In this document: piece after piece, positions 1-12,899 of the stretch
Layout: each line of letters begins with the position of its first letter
How positions within the stretch are numbered: the stretch's first letter is position 1
Assembly: GCA_030549495.1 (NCBI GenBank)
Contig: JAUIRK010000723.1
Span: 1-64,000, forward strand
Length of the DNA: 64,000 nucleotides
DNA from: Nectonema munidae
Taxonomy: Eukaryota > Nematomorpha > Nectonematoida > Nectonematidae
Direction of reading: 5' to 3'
Made by a program: the position numbers and the translations under genes
Notes under the pieces: model-generated
Told to the model about the DNA's origin: nothing
Databases searched by the model: none
Seen by the model: the letters and a program-made list of their open reading frames with translations, nothing else

Positions 1-3000
1 TAGACAGATAGATATATTTATGGAAAAGATGATTATTATTGATGAAGTTTTTTTAACTTTTGATAAAATTATAATATCGCAAATAGTTTCATAGTTTTCA
101 GTAAAGTTTTATAATAAAATAAGAAGAATGTTTTTGATAATATAAATTTAGTTATCAATTTTTTAGCACCTGTGGAAATTTAAAAAACAAATTGATAATT
201 GAATATGAATGTAAGTAATTTATTTGAAAAAAAGAATGAAGAATAAAAATTAAAACGTTCCCTTAATCGGCTTGAAACTCTACATTCATAGAAATGTCAT
301 CAGCACACATAGTCAAAGTTGAATATGGAGAATGCAGTTTTCATTTTTAAATAATTTTATTGAAACCGCAATAAGAAGGGTGTGAAATATTTTGTAGGAG
401 TATATGCAAATGTAAACGTATTTTGTGTCTGATTACACAAATATTTTTTTTGCATTACGAGAAATTATTCAGAGCATTTATTTGATTTTAATTTTTGTTA
501 AAAATATAAAAAATATAAACTTAAAATATGTAGTATTTTTAACTAAAGATAAAGTATAAGAAAGTATAAGCTTAGATTCAAAAAATATTTAATCGAAGAG
601 GTTTTGGACACATACATCCAGAATGCAAAGTCAAATACCCTTCTTATGGTGAATTGGGACAAAGCAATTATCGAAAATTGTCAATATTTGGAACCAGTAG
701 AATTACGTTCTAACTCTTTTTGATAAAAGTAAGATAATTTATGTCATAAATCGTTTAATTGTTCATGCACCGTCTAAAACTGACTCACTGCAATTTTAAA
801 CTAGTTTAGTTTAGTCTAAATTACCCACATTTTTTTCTGATATATGCGATTTTATGGATTTAAATAGCTAAACGTCGTAGAATGTTTTGGACTATGATCG
901 ATAGGTTTTTAACTAGTTAAATTTAGATCATCGAACACCATAATAAAAACTTAAATGTTACATATCAGCGAAGGGTTTTTTATATTTAACAAAAAAATTA
1001 AAGCTAATAAGTATATATGCTTGATAAGTTTTACGGGTAATTGCGAGTATGCTATTTTATTTGGTGTTTCCAACCAGTATCGTATCATATAGTGCGAAAG
1101 AGCCAACCCAGCGCACAGAATTTATTTGTATTAATATATCATCAATAAAATTTAATAAAGATATTTTAGACTTAAATAGTAATGTAATAATGATATGCTA
1201 ACATTTTTATTCCCATTTTTCACACCTACACACCTGTATTATTATGTTTCGGGCGTTTTGAAGTGTGATGTGAAATTTTGATGGGCGTCAAATAAGAGAT
1301 AGGTACACCAGGTTTAGACGCTATAACGGTGGATAGGGAAATAATTTCTCTTCTTGCAGTACTATACCTATATTATAAGTCTTTATTATTGAGTTTTCTT
1401 GTTTTGAAGTGTTATTAGAACTTTAAGGCGAGGTCAAATTAACACAGTACACAATAGATAATGAATCGGGCAGAGAATTGCATATATATATAAAATTAAT
1501 CAATTTAGGTAAAACTTGCTAAACGAACAAATAAAATAAATAGTCAATAAGACAGAATTGTTAAAATAGACTCTTTATGCAGATTGGACTAAATTACTTT
1601 TTGATTATGGGGTATTCTTACTATTAATTATCCTTACAAAAAGAAGCTTATACATTTATCACATAACGAAAAGTATAGTATATTTTGATATCTCAGTTCA
1701 ATGTGGATATCGAACTTTAAGCCTTTAATTGCTTAGAAGTAAGAAACATAATTTCCAGAATTTCAAGGTTTTTATGTGAATTTTTTTATAGCATTCAAAA
1801 TCTTTCATATGTAAAATTAATAATCACTGTAATGTTCCCAAAAAGAAAAAAACTAATTTCTTTTTGGGTTAATTATTTAAAATTTTAGAAGTGTCCATTC
1901 GCCAAATTAAATTCTCGAATTTGTTTTTGAAGCATAAATCGCGAAATTTTGTTCCCGCTATTTTTAAAGTACTTTACAGTATTTTAGCCATAATAGGAAG
2001 TGATATTCGCATAAATGTAGACAAAATGTTTAAATCGAACTAAACAAAAAATCTGAAAATGTCGAAAAATCATCACTAACTTTCAGATTAAAGAATTACA
2101 TAACAACTTTACTTTTATGATTTTATTTTGAAAAAATGAAAAAAATTCATCAGCATTATGGAATTGCCTATATGTAAGAGCAAACATTCAGCTGATTTTT
2201 GTAGCAATCTTATGATCGTTGAAATAATACACTACATGGCTAATGTGTGTTTTGTCTCAATTTCAATACTTGGGTTCGAATCGTCTAAGAGCGGATATTA
2301 AAAAAAGTAATGCGTTGTTGAGTTGTATTCCTTGGTTTGTGTCCAGTGTTTATTTCAAGTATGGATTGAGATGAAAGACAATAAAAATCTGCATTATTTG
2401 ACTTTAAATAATTTTTATAATGAAAAAAAATAAAAAAAAACTAAGAATGTTAATTTATCCAATAAATAATAAGCAAACATAATTAAGATGAGTGGCATTC
2501 GGCCGCCGGCCCCATATGTGACACTATGACACGTCTTAGGGGATTGTGACATAGTCACGTTAGAATGTGAATCGAATAATTCATTCACATATCTAAGGTT
2601 AAAGAATTTATAAACGCAGACGCTCATATTTTAAACGGAAATGAAATAATACCAAGATCCAGGCTATTGTACTCGATGCTTTGGCGTGGACATTCCATGT
2701 CTTGGCTACTGCTAGAGACTTCGTTCTCTTGATTCTCTGATGTAAGCTTTTCGCGAGAATATGGTTGAAATAAATGAGGAGTTAGCATATTGTGAAATAG
2801 GAGGAGGTGTAAAAGGGTAGAAGCTATACTTCCTTTAATTTCTGCCTTGTAGCAAGCATTTTTTCATATACATGTAGACTACTACTGTACAGCCAACCCA
2901 TCATCCTTGAAAGAAAAATTAGGTAAATAGATATTTAAAGGTTAACCTAAATTCAATGTCAATTTCATGATGTCTTCAAGCGAATTTAATGAACAAACAC

Positions 3001-4660
3001 AAAGTTTGCCAAAGACTCTACGATATGTAAAACACACGCGAGATAGAGAGAGAATGAATGCCCTTCACTTTTTCTAAGCCGTTACCAACGAACGTCGAAA
3101 CCGTTTAATCTCCAAAGGGCTGTAAAATGAAACAGATTGACGACTGACTATATGAGCAAACAAGAGAATAATGCCACGAAGCTAGCAAGGATGGTATGAA
3201 TTTGAAGAGAAGGAGGTAGAGCAGAGAGTAGTGGTATAAAATAATTGTGAAATGGCATCGATACGACAAATAAATATTGCTGCTTTCTAACTATGAACAT
3301 TGATTCGAGGTCAAAGCATCTTTTCAAAGCATCATCTCTTCATAGTTTTTGTCATCATTATTATGATCATGATATGATGATGATGTGATGTATGGAGAAG
3401 GAGCAACAGACATTGACATTGTGAGAAGAATGTTGTTATATTCCTTTAAAAACAAAAAGTATAAACATCATTATTATTTAAACTTTTCTTCTCTGACTTT
3501 TGTACAAAAATAACAAGGGGCAGTAGGATCAACACTAAGGCAGAGGAGAGAGAGGAAATTGAAGGTTTTGTTATATATGGCGTAGCGAGCACCAGCAGGC
3601 GACAACACAAGAAATACAAAAAAGCGATGACCTATTACGTAATCGAATTTAGCGACTTTACATTGGCTGAATAATTTTATTCTGTCGTCTGACCACAACA
3701 ACACAGTATCATTATCAGCGTTATTATCTTTTCACTCTTTTTTCTTTCTTCCTATTTGCGTCTTCTCCATCTCTGCTTGTGTATTTCTCCTTTGTCATGT
3801 GCGTATTACTTACTTTTCATTCTTTCTCATTCTCTTTCCTTTTAGTCTAGAATCTTCAAAAAAAGGTTTTTATTGATTATTATTTGATTTTGTCACCGCT
3901 TGTGAAACTAACAAACAGTCTTAGTGCATATCTTTCTTTGTATTTAAGTTATATAGCTTTTATTAAGGCTTATATAGCCTTCATTAAACGTAGACCCTTT
4001 TTTTGTAAATTTTCCATAAATTTTATTTACTTTATAAGTAGTGATTTTTGGATTTCACTTTGTCTTAGAATTTGCTGTTTACTATTGGGATTAGTGTTAG
4101 AATAAACGTTTAGTATAGTATTTGGTGTTAGAATAAAGAATTTTTTATTTAGAATTTGAGCGAGTGTTTGAATAAACATTTGTTATAGCAATGTTTATGA
4201 TTTTTGTTAAATTCATTCCAAAATTGATAACTTTCCAATTGTATTATTTATTAGAACTAATAGTTAGTTTAGTATTGAAGCTAGCATTAAAAAAATTGTT
4301 TGTTATTACAATGTGTTCGAATTTTGTAAATTCCTATCAAAATGAACCTGTTTCAGTTTTATATTAGATTTTAGTGTTTATTATTATTAGAGCTATTGTT
4401 GCATCGATTCTATATTTCTAACATTTACAATTCGTATTTCACTACTTGCGCGCGCGCTCTTTCTTTTTCCCTCACTATTTCTTGTTTAACTATTTCTCAT
4501 TTTATTCTATACTTATTTTAAACATATTTATAACTTTTTCAACATTAAATATAAACGCGGTAATGTAATTTTTCTATATAAAGTTTCTTTAAAATTTGGT
4601 GCCTAATTTTAGTGTTTTACTCTTAAAATTTTTATTACAAATTAATCAAAAAAATACAAC
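1..4660. other. AT-rich DNA with no recognised gene
   Basis: Both strands have frequent stops, and I recognise no conserved protein. The part from about 2960 to 3870 is less AT-rich, with GA-rich and pyrimidine-rich runs and a short ATG/GATG-rich repeat near 3365-3390. It could hold untranslated or regulatory host sequence, but nothing proves this. The minus-strand frame at 3474-3704 (76 codons) matches no family I know. A B-box-like string lies near 2272-2282, but no tRNA folds around it. Confidence 0.5.
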
Positions 4661-5121
4661 AATATTCATAGGTCTTTGGCACTGGCAGATCCAGAGGAAG
4701 GAGGCACCTGGGCCTAGCCCCCTATGAAGAATGGCTTCAGAAATTCCCCTTATTGGTTTTGCTCTTTCCTAAAGCATCAAGACTTGTATGGTAGTGGATT
4801 AAGTTAATAAATGATTTATTTTATCATTATAAAAGTTATAATAATCTTAAGATATACTATAATAAAAAAGTTACCAAGAAGACGAAAAACAAAACTATAC
4901 CTTTTCATGTTTACAATAGGAAATAACAAATTCAAAATGGGAAATGGCAAAATCAAAATGGGACTTTTTTTTCATTTTTTTGAATAATTTTTTATTAGAA
5001 CTTTTATTGAGTTTCTGATTATATTTTTAAACATATTTCATAAAAATAGAAGTTTTCGAACAAGTTTATTTGATATCAAAACAAAACAAAACAAAAATCA
5101 AAATTGGACATCAGCACAATT

Positions 5122-5660
5122 TTAAACATCAGGAAACAAACGCTGAATTTTGGCAATAGAATTTGAGCAAAAAGAAGGATTTATCTCATCGACTGCCAAA
5201 ACAACCATTTTTTCAAGTTTTTTTGTTCTAAATTCCATTATTCCCATGCCGTCTTGATCAGAATTATATAAAACCTCACTTGATATTTCAGCCCACTTCT
5301 TTTTGACCCTGGCTTTCACTTTACTCCAAATTGATTCGATCAGATTCAACATTGGGCTATATGGCCCCAAACGCAGAATTTTATAAAGAAAAAATTCTTC
5401 TTCGTTTAAAATATTTTCAGTACCCGAGTTCCAAAGAGCATTCTCCATAGCCAACACAACATGAACTTGGTGTAGCTCTAGGACTTTCCTCAGGGTGATT
5501 TTGACAAAATTTTCAGGTTCGTTTTTTTGAAGGATCCTCTTCTAATTTCATGATAAACTAACCCAAAAGAGCTAATTGAACCTATCAACTGAATGTTTGC
5601 TTCCTTTGAAGCTGCAGCGGCCACGGAGCATCTGAGGCCTCTTTTTGAATTCTGAATATC
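5122..5660 (-). pseudogene. Tc1/mariner-IS630-like transposase, C-terminal fragment
   Basis: The minus strand encodes the C-terminal half of a DDE endonuclease. The key motif is LGPYSPMLNLIESIWSKVKA, the usual block around the catalytic Glu (family form PPYSPDLNPIE.W). Just upstream, in another frame, the stretch QNSKRGLRCSVAAAASKEAN matches the region between the first and second catalytic acids. The second-Asp block, normally DNAPCH, reads MENALWNS here and is lost. The frame also breaks near 5460-5530. No terminal repeats or N-terminal HTH were found, so this is a dead fragment. The exact clade is uncertain. Confidence 0.7.
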
Positions 5661-6126
5661 AAACAAATACGTTCATTCTGCCTCGCTTTTTGTTTTTAAT
5701 AATATGACATCCAATTCTTATTTTTCCAATTACTTTATTTTCAAAAATACAATACATAATTATAACTTGAGAAATGAGATATATTTATACAACGTTTTAC
5801 CAACATAAATCAGAATAGTTTTTTATCAAGTGTTATTAATAATTGGAATTCGATAGCGTTGCATATTAGACATCTAAAAAATATTAAATCATTAAAAAAA
5901 ATTTATCTCTTATTTGTTATCAGTTAACATGTAAATATTTTTTTCATTATATATACCAAACATCTTCTCTATTTTCCATTTCCAAATTTTTTTTTTGCCT
6001 TTTTTCATTTAGATCTCAGTGTTTATGATCTTCACTGGAAGATTCATCAAAAATCAAACCCTTTGTGCTTCGCCTTACCTAAAGATCTTGCCTTGAACAA
6101 TTATTTACTTATGATACATACTTATA

Positions 6127-8143
6127 CAGTCAACTCTCTATACACCTGATGCACTCGTGACCCGAAAAAATCCGGTTTAGACAGAGATCCGGTTTATTAA
6201 GAGTTATGTTTTTTACAATTTTTCACCCATTTTTTAATACCATGACTCATTCTAATCATATATTGTAACTTTGATGTTTAAATAGAATCATAAAAATATT
6301 TTCGAAAAAAAATTTTTTTAGTCACATTAATATTATTTTTAATACAAGTTTGTTTGAATTTCATAACATTTTTTGTAATAGCCAAATTGTTTTTGAGGGT
6401 GAGGCTTTCGACTTGTCTTTGCATTGCTGGATCTTGTTGATATGCAAAGTCACTCAGTTTTTTGAACATTTGGGCTACTTCAAACCAAGAAAGTTTCGTG
6501 ATGATTTGAGCAACTTGTTCGCCATCATCGCTTTGTCCATCGATGGATTCAGATTCATGGACTTCCTGATTCAATAATGCTGCTTCGAAATCAGAAGGAT
6601 CTTCTGTCGCCGAAATATTGTCAATCTCTATAAACTTGTTTGTTGCCCTCCTTGGTTCACCAAAACAGGTAACAAACTCGTCAATGGAAACATTTAATTC
6701 ATCTGTTTCATCTTCGGCATCTGTACAGTCATCTTCCATCATGAAGCCACTGTTCTTGAAGCATTTTATGATTGTTGAAGTGGCGACTTTTTCCCACGCT
6801 GAAGCAATCCATTTTATACAATCTAAAATCTTGATTGACTTAGTTAATTGAACCAAACTTGGTTGTTCATCAATTTGTGCCAACAAATGAACCATCAGGG
6901 TTTTTCTATAACCATTTTGAATGATCTAATCACACCCAAATCGAGTGGCTGAACACAGCTTGTAGTGTTTGAAGGGAAAAACTTGAGTGAAATGTTCTTT
7001 AGAATTCAAATAAAAAAAGAAATTGATCTGGTTTATGAGATGTAGCATTATCCAAGAACATGAGAATTTTTCTTTTTTTCCCTTATCATTTTTCTGTCTA
7101 TTTTTTGAATCCAAAAGGAAAAAATTTTTGATGTCATCCAAGGATTACTATTAGCTGCATACGTTACAGGTAAACTATCGGTTTTGACTACTTTGAAACA
7201 TCCTGGATTTTTTGATTTGCCAATGACCAGAGGCTTGAGTTTTTCGCCGGTAGCATTGGTAGCGAGCATAACAGTCACTCGTTCTTTGGATACTTTCACA
7301 CTGCTTTTTGATTGATGCGCTTAGCAGCTAGAGTTTTTTCAGGTATGGACCAAAAATATAGGGCCGTCTCATCGCAATTAAAAATGTTACACAGCCCAAA
7401 ACCATGTTATCGACCTTCAAACGACAAAACCAATCTTCAACATTACTTTTTTCACCGCATAGAGCATAAGACTACCGAAAACCTTGATTTCCAAGAAGTC
7501 AACCACACTGAAGATGCTTTGAAATCCTCAAAACCCAGATTTTTAGCAAATTCTGTAGCTTTTGATTAGACAATCGAACCAGAAAGAGAAATTTTTTTTG
7601 GCTTTAGCATGCTGAAACCATTCCCAAATCAAGGTATTGACTTTTTCAAATTTACAATTGTTTTCACATCTTTCTTTGTTATTCTAGCATTATTATTGTA
7701 TTGCTGCAAATAAAATTCAGTTTTTTTAAATATCAGAAATCGTACTGGTTGCAACACCATATTTTTGGCTGAGCATCTTTTGCAAAGGCTGTGGTTTTGT
7801 TTGATATTCATTGATTATTTTAATTTTTGAATTCAGATTAAGTTCACGGCGAATGCGTTTATTTTTTGGTTGGTTCATTTAGAAAAAAATTTGATTCAAG
7901 GGTCAAATAATCTTAAAATAAAATTAATCTTGAATTCAAAGATTGAAAAAGGAATAAGAATTGAACAAAAACAAATGAAAAAACAAAAAAATTAACATTT
8001 AAATTATTCACATCATATTTCAACAATAACAATAACAAAAAATTTATTTAATATTCATAAAAAAAATAAACTGCAACGGATCTAACTATTCGACGCGAGC
8101 TGATTTAACGCGAGCTGGACCGATTAGGGGCCATATAAACAGT
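6127..8143 (-). mobile_element. Tigger/pogo DNA transposon, decayed, both ends visible
   Basis: The element is about 2.0 kb long. The left end (CAGTCAACTCTCTATA, preceded by TA) and the inverted right end (ACTCAACTGTTTATA) pair imperfectly. Short inverted ends next to TA fit the pogo/Tigger branch of Tc1/mariner. Between the ends, the minus strand carries pieces of a transposase in the correct order: psq/CENP-B-type HTH, DDE core, then an acidic C-terminal tail. Several frame breaks make it non-autonomous. The boundaries are good to within a few bases. Confidence 0.75.
6278..7878 (-). pseudogene. Tigger/pogo transposase relic (JRK/TIGD-like)
   Basis: The product would have been a DNA-binding DDD/DDE transposase. 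From the ATG at 7878 the minus strand reads MNQPKNKRIRRELNLNSKIK, followed by QKYGVATSTISDI. This is the N-terminal pipsqueak/CENP-B HTH and it ends in a stop. Further along are NCDETALYFWSIPEKTLAAK (first catalytic Asp block), then ERVTVMLATNATGEKLKPLV, VIGKSKNPGCFK and LPVTYAANSNPWMTS (core of the fold). A degraded second-Asp block lies near 7050. The C-terminal 205-codon frame (6278-6895) holds the dimer/tail region, with W-A-W helices and an acidic stretch. At least three frame changes and one internal stop separate the pieces. Confidence 0.85.
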
Positions 8144-8149
8144 TGAGTA

Positions 8150-8950
8150 AAAATTAATTAAAATAAAAAAGCTCAAATTTTTAAATTTTATCCAATTTAT
8201 TTTCCATTTAATTTATTCAATATATTTATATTAATATTTTTATCAATAATATTAATATCAACTTATTTTAATGTTCAAAAGTTCAATTGTAATGCTGAAA
8301 TACTATAAATATCACACACTTAAAATGACAACACCAAAATAATAGGGACATCTTATTAATCAAAATAATTTTTTTTTTCAATTTTGCACATGCAGAAAAA
8401 TGATAAGAAAAAAATTCGTCATTTGCAAAATATTTTTCCACGTTTAAATATATAAAAAAGGGGCACCAACTCATCAAAATCAAAATGATAGTACAAGGCT
8501 TCAATAATTTAGATCTAGAAGGAGGCAAAAAAGATATGATCCAATTTTAGGAAAAAAACTATAAAATTGTTGTTCAAATTTGAACTTACGTCTATATACA
8601 CATCATTATTTAATTTCAATTATCATTTTTTATTATATAAATTCAAAGTGTTGAAAAATCTTTTGTTTATGCTGCAATTAATTGTATTTTTGCATTTTCT
8701 TATTTTTAACTTCACTATTTCAGCCTATTGAGATTAGAAATTTTTACAATAGGGAGGATGAAGGATTTTTTCCCTTACAAACATATAAACTTAAGTTTAG
8801 TTCGTATTTTTTGTTTTGAACTAAATAAATCTTATCTTAATTATCAAATTAATTAAAAAACTATCTGTCAAACAAACTCTAATACTAACTAATTAAAAAT
8901 GTTATAATTTTATTATTTATAATATTTTTATAATTAAAAAAAGAAGTTTA
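8150..8950. other. No feature seen
   Basis: Very AT-rich sequence with only short chance reading frames. No motif, repeat end or RNA gene was recognised. Confidence 0.5.
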
Positions 8951-8951
8951 T

Positions 8952-9088
8952 AAGAGCGTGAGTATGGGTTTCGATAATTCAAGGTCTTGGGATCGATTCC
9001 ACATCAAGTCTACTTTCTTTATAGTTCGATACAAGCGGCGCAATTGTACCTTTTCGATAAAAACATCCCATGGTACATTTACCTTTAT
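8952..9088 (+). repeat. tRNA-derived SINE, copy 1 (5' part degraded)
   Basis: This copy shares a ~135-base sequence with the one at 20890-21056. It has a Pol III B-box-like GGATCGATTCC, then a shared body with ATAGTTCGATACAAGC and GCGCAATTGT, ending in GGTACATTTACCTTT. In this copy the A-box region is shortened. Shared length, a B box and a fixed 3' tail support a SINE, not coding sequence; the frame at 8987-9196 is a by-product. Confidence 0.65.
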
Positions 9089-9199
9089 AATGTTTTATGC
9101 AAATGTAGTATGTATACTTATATAATTGTTTACTTTTTCCTTTTAGATAACAACACTGAAAAAATATATCTAGTAGCAGTTACTGGAAAAAACTAATAA

Positions 9200-10150
9200 T
9201 AATGATTGTCCTTAAGAGGGGTGTTTACCTAATAATTTTACTAGTTTTTACTCATAACTTTTTTACTATAAATCTAATAATTATCTCATAACTAAAATAT
9301 AGAAAATCCAATAATTTTAGTAGTTTATATAAAAATCCAATAATTATGCTAGTTTAATTTCATAACTCTAATATAAAAACCCATTAATTTTACTAGTTTT
9401 TTCTCATAACTCCAAAACAAAAAATTCAATAATGTTACTAGTTTTTTATAATTTAAATCAAAAATAACATGGATTTTGAGCCCCAATCTAGTTCCAGTAA
9501 TTAGGAAAACGTAATAAAATTATGCAAAATAGTTAAGTTTAAAGAGATTTTTTCAATGTCTGAATCTTTTTTTTTTATTTTTCTCAAACCATATAATATA
9601 TATTTTGATCTGTGAAAAAATGAAATAAAAATTTTCAAAAGTTTATGTACAAATCTGTTTATGATTAAAAACTACAAAAAAGTGAATAAATTCAAGAAAA
9701 AGGAAATGTAAATAAAAAATATAATATATTCACAGTGATATAAAATATTATGCGTAAACCTCAAAGATGCCTATTTATTTCAGTTAGTGTGTTGACTATT
9801 TTCGAACTATATATACATTCTTTATCAAAAATTTTGTAAAAAACATTTTGTATAAATATGTGTTTTTCTTATACATTTAGGGTAGGTTAAATTAAAAACA
9901 GCAAGAAATAAAAATAGATTTAAACATTTCAATAACATCATCACAACACAAAACACAAATATTTTCGATGCAAAGTTCAAATGATTTTTTTCTTGAGTAT
10001 ATAAATTTGAAAAACAAATTTTCTATTTATTGTTTTCTTTACTCTCTTTTAAAATTTTCAAATCTTCACTGAAAAGCGATGATATCAGAAGAAGAGTTTG
10101 AGATAATTCCAGCCCTTAAAAAAAGCAATTAAAAAAACTATATTTGTATC
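9200..10150. other. No gene; degenerate repeated phrases
   Basis: From 9210 to 9480 a loose phrase recurs about every 35-50 bases (a variant of CCAATAATTTTACTAGTTTTT followed by CTCATAACT). It looks like a decayed minisatellite with roughly five or six copies. The rest is AT-rich with no recognisable coding signal. Confidence 0.5.
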
Positions 10151-10670
10151 ACTTATTTTCAATTTTTGCGTCATTTGTTTCAATGTCTATGATTTCTTGT
10201 AATTGAGAGTGCCCTGATACGGGTTTTAATTTTTCAAAAGACAAATTCTTAACAGCTCTCTTTTCAAACCTTTTTCCATACATGTTTTAATATTTTCATC
10301 GGTTGTGGGACCAAGCATTTTAAATTCTTTTGTCAGCTAAACAAAAAAATAATGGAAATGAAAATAATATGACCTTCAGACTATACAATTTTACATGATC
10401 ATAAGACTTCAAAAAAGGGTGTTCTTCCAAAAAAACGGAAATTTTAACATTTTCTTTTATTAATTTATTCCTCCGGTTAGAGAATGTAATATCCATTTTT
10501 AAATCAACTAACTTCTAGTTTTTTTCTACTTTATAAAACTCCTTTCGAAGCCGATCTTTGTGTTGCGCTATGCTCATACTATCTTCACAGCCGTCTATTG
10601 ATGGAAGATAATTTTTCATCACCCAAACTTTCTTTAGTGATCCAGAAGATCTCTCTTTTTTCACACCAAT
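10150..10670 (-). pseudogene. Decayed coding-like region, family not recognised
   Basis: Reading down the minus strand from about 10663 there is a 46-codon run containing KKVWVMKNYLPSIDGCEDSM and HKDRLRKEFYKVEKN, then one stop. The same frame then continues with DITFSNRRNKLIKENVKISV and LEEHPFLKSYDHVKL. A possible tiny intron follows (donor after AGTCTGAAG, acceptor TTTTTTTGTTTAG), then LTKEFKMLGPTTDENIKTCM. Codon choice and ordered charged and hydrophobic residues make chance unlikely in such AT-rich DNA. It may be an accessory gene of a transposon or a host pseudogene. I know no family name. Confidence 0.4.
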
Positions 10671-10719
10671 TTTTCAAAGAGCTTCAAAGTCCCAACAAAT
10701 CCAACTTTTTTCATATAGA

Positions 10720-11540
10720 GTAAAATAAGATAATTAACCATTTAAAGTCTAAATACAAAGTAGGTGAATATATCTAACACAAATTGTTTGAAAAATAATC
10801 TACCTCTAAAACCAAAAATGTTGATATATTTTTAATATCGTTTCTATAATGAAATTTTCAAAAAACTACTTTGAAAAAGAATGTGGACAAAAATGTCCAT
10901 AGTCCGTAAAGCGAGAATCGATCATAAAAGAAAAATATTCAGTGGTGTTTTTAAAACTATCATATAAAGCAACTTTTTAAATATGTTTAAAAAATATATT
11001 TTTTTTAACAATACTTTCCAACATTTTAATTTTACTTGAAGGATTTTTAAGAAAAATCTTGATTATAACTTCCATATCTTATTTTTTGCAATATTGCTAG
11101 TATTTTTTATGCAGAATGAGTTTTATAAGTTCCCAACATCATAAATATCAATAATTACTATTTAATCAAAAATTAAAAAAAGTTATAATATATATTCATT
11201 TGTTTTATAGGATACTTAAGTTTATAGACCGTTATTCTCAACAAAGCTGATTAAAATATTTACCTTCGTTTTAGAGACTCTATGCATTTTTTAAACATGA
11301 GTTTTTCAAACGAGTTTTTCCTGAAATATGATAATAGCAAACAATATCAAAAATGATATGTAAATTTTAGATTAAATTCATTTTTTTATAAAAAGTAAAA
11401 ATTAAGCTTATAAATCTGAAAAAAAAATAATTATATGAAAAAAAGTTATTTTGTAGGTTTTTTGTTTATAGATGGCGTTAATATAAATGTTAAAGATTTT
11501 TGTAAAAAAAACATTACTTTATTTGAAATTAGTCTACTTG
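10720..11540. other. No feature seen
   Basis: AT-rich sequence without recognised genes. It may include the 3' flank of the piggyBac fragment that follows, but I could not locate that element's terminus. Confidence 0.4.
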
Positions 11541-11543
11541 CAA

Positions 11544-11977
11544 TCAGGGCACAATACAGATACATAAAAAGTCATTACACTTTTCGCATTGTATTGTGGT
11601 TTTATTTTTCTTCGAAGTACAAATATTACAAGATGCTATTTTTTTAATCAGAGATTCTTGGCTTGTGTGAGGTTGTACTTGCGAAAATCCGTAAAAAGGT
11701 AAAAGATTCTTTATGCTTGTTGGTAATTCAACTATGGAAGCTCGAACATTCATACTTTCTTCTGCTAAACTGAATGCAAGCTTCTTTATAAATAGTTTAC
11801 GCCCACTGTCTTTGTGTTTTGGATAATCTCGTGGTGAATTGAAATTACCCAACTATTCAGGGTACTTACAAAACACAGCCAGTGACCATTTCCTAGTTGG
11901 CTTATATGCATGATATGCTTTCACCATTCTGTTTGGGATATCAACACCGCCTTTATTTTCATTATAAGACAGTAGAC
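11544..11977 (-). pseudogene. piggyBac transposase, C-terminal fragment
   Basis: The minus strand reads KPESLLSYNENKGGVDIPNR, where GGVD holds the last catalytic Asp of piggyBac. It continues RKWSLAVFCKYPE, then an internal stop, then KLAFSLAEESMNVRA and GFSQVQP. It ends in a Cys-rich tail, CNICTSKKNKTTIQCEKCND, which corresponds to the family's C-terminal cross-brace zinc domain but lacks the last His/Cys set. The N-terminal two thirds is missing. The fragment abuts the hAT sequence that starts at 11978, so one of the two was truncated at this junction. Confidence 0.8.
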
Positions 11978-12418
11978 TTTCAGGCTTAGAAGCGAGCCAC
12001 AGTATGTCATTCCTAGCAGAAGATTTTTCGCTGACAATGTTCTGCCAGATTTCTGTGAAGAACTACGGAAAGATGTTTCCAATGAGCTGTCAAAAGATGC
12101 CTCTGTTTTGACTTCTGACATCTGGACATGTTCCTCATCTCATGAAACCTTTTTGTCTCTCTCTGCCCATTGGATCACTGCTGAATATGTACGAAAGAAT
12201 GGAGTTCCACATGCGTCTCACTTTACCAACTGAAGAACATGTCGGAGTGTTGGAATATAAATTCTTCAAGAAGAGATATACTGGTTGGAGATGGTGCAAA
12301 AAATATGTTGCTTGAATGCAATCTTTCAGAGATCGTGTCTGTTTATTGTTCAATACATATCATCCAACTAATTATAAGCGATGCCATTCTATCTCAAAAA
12401 TCTGTGAAAGATGTATTA
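11978..12418 (+). pseudogene. hAT transposase, N-terminal/first catalytic part
   Basis: An 80-codon run reads EPQYVIPSRRFFADNVLPDF and then SVLTSDIWTCSSSHETFLSL SAHWI. TSDIW carries the first catalytic Asp of ZBED-type hAT transposases and SLSAHWI is the following strand. After a stop, a second frame continues with ILVGDGAKNMLLE (second acidic block, usually DNA.NM) and VYCSIHIIQLIISDAILSQK (normally C.AHTLQL, with the AHTLQL region altered). It stops at the TTAA where the satellite element inserted. The BED finger is absent. Confidence 0.85.
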
Positions 12419-12899
12419 TTAACCCTATTAGTGCTGGGGGCGTAAAAAGCCCCCCCCCCCCTTCACTAAAAAATTAATTGTAGAAAATTGGCTTAATCAT
12501 ATCCTTTCAAATTTTGTGACTTTTCCTAAAATCGCTAGCTACATCTTTTGAAACCATTTTCATAAGAGTTGAATGACCCCTTCTGTACAAAACTGTCAAT
12601 CAAATTAAAAATTAAAATTTTTCAGCAAAATTTTGACATTATCTGTACTTAACCTTATAACTTAGGATCTATATTATATAATACCCTGAAAATTTATAAT
12701 TATATACAGTTTGGAACGCATAACACTTTATATATTTAATTTTTTAACAATCATGGTTACTTTTTAGAAAATGTCAATCAAAATTTTGATTGATCAAAAA
12801 TATATCTAATAAAATATACCTTCAAATTTTACATAAAATATATGTTTTTATACTAAATTGGTCATGCTGTTTTCATTTCTGGACTCATTTTTTACATTT

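Noticed and set aside
2235-2305. tRNA-like string with GGTTCGAATCG and TGGCTAATGTG
   Set aside because: The B-box looks good, but the T-stem and acceptor do not pair and no anticodon arm forms. Treated as chance or a very old tRNA-derived fragment.
3474-3704. Minus-strand 76-codon frame in a less AT-rich region
   Set aside because: No motif, no conserved start context and no neighbours to support it; left as unannotated.
4675-4760. hAT-like end (CCAGAGGAAGGAGGCACCTGGG)
   Set aside because: It resembles the C/G-rich termini of some hAT elements but lacks a convincing CAG...GCGTAG form and any partner end.
7312-7569. Plus-strand 85-codon frame
   Set aside because: Antisense shadow of the Tigger transposase core, which reads correctly on the minus strand.
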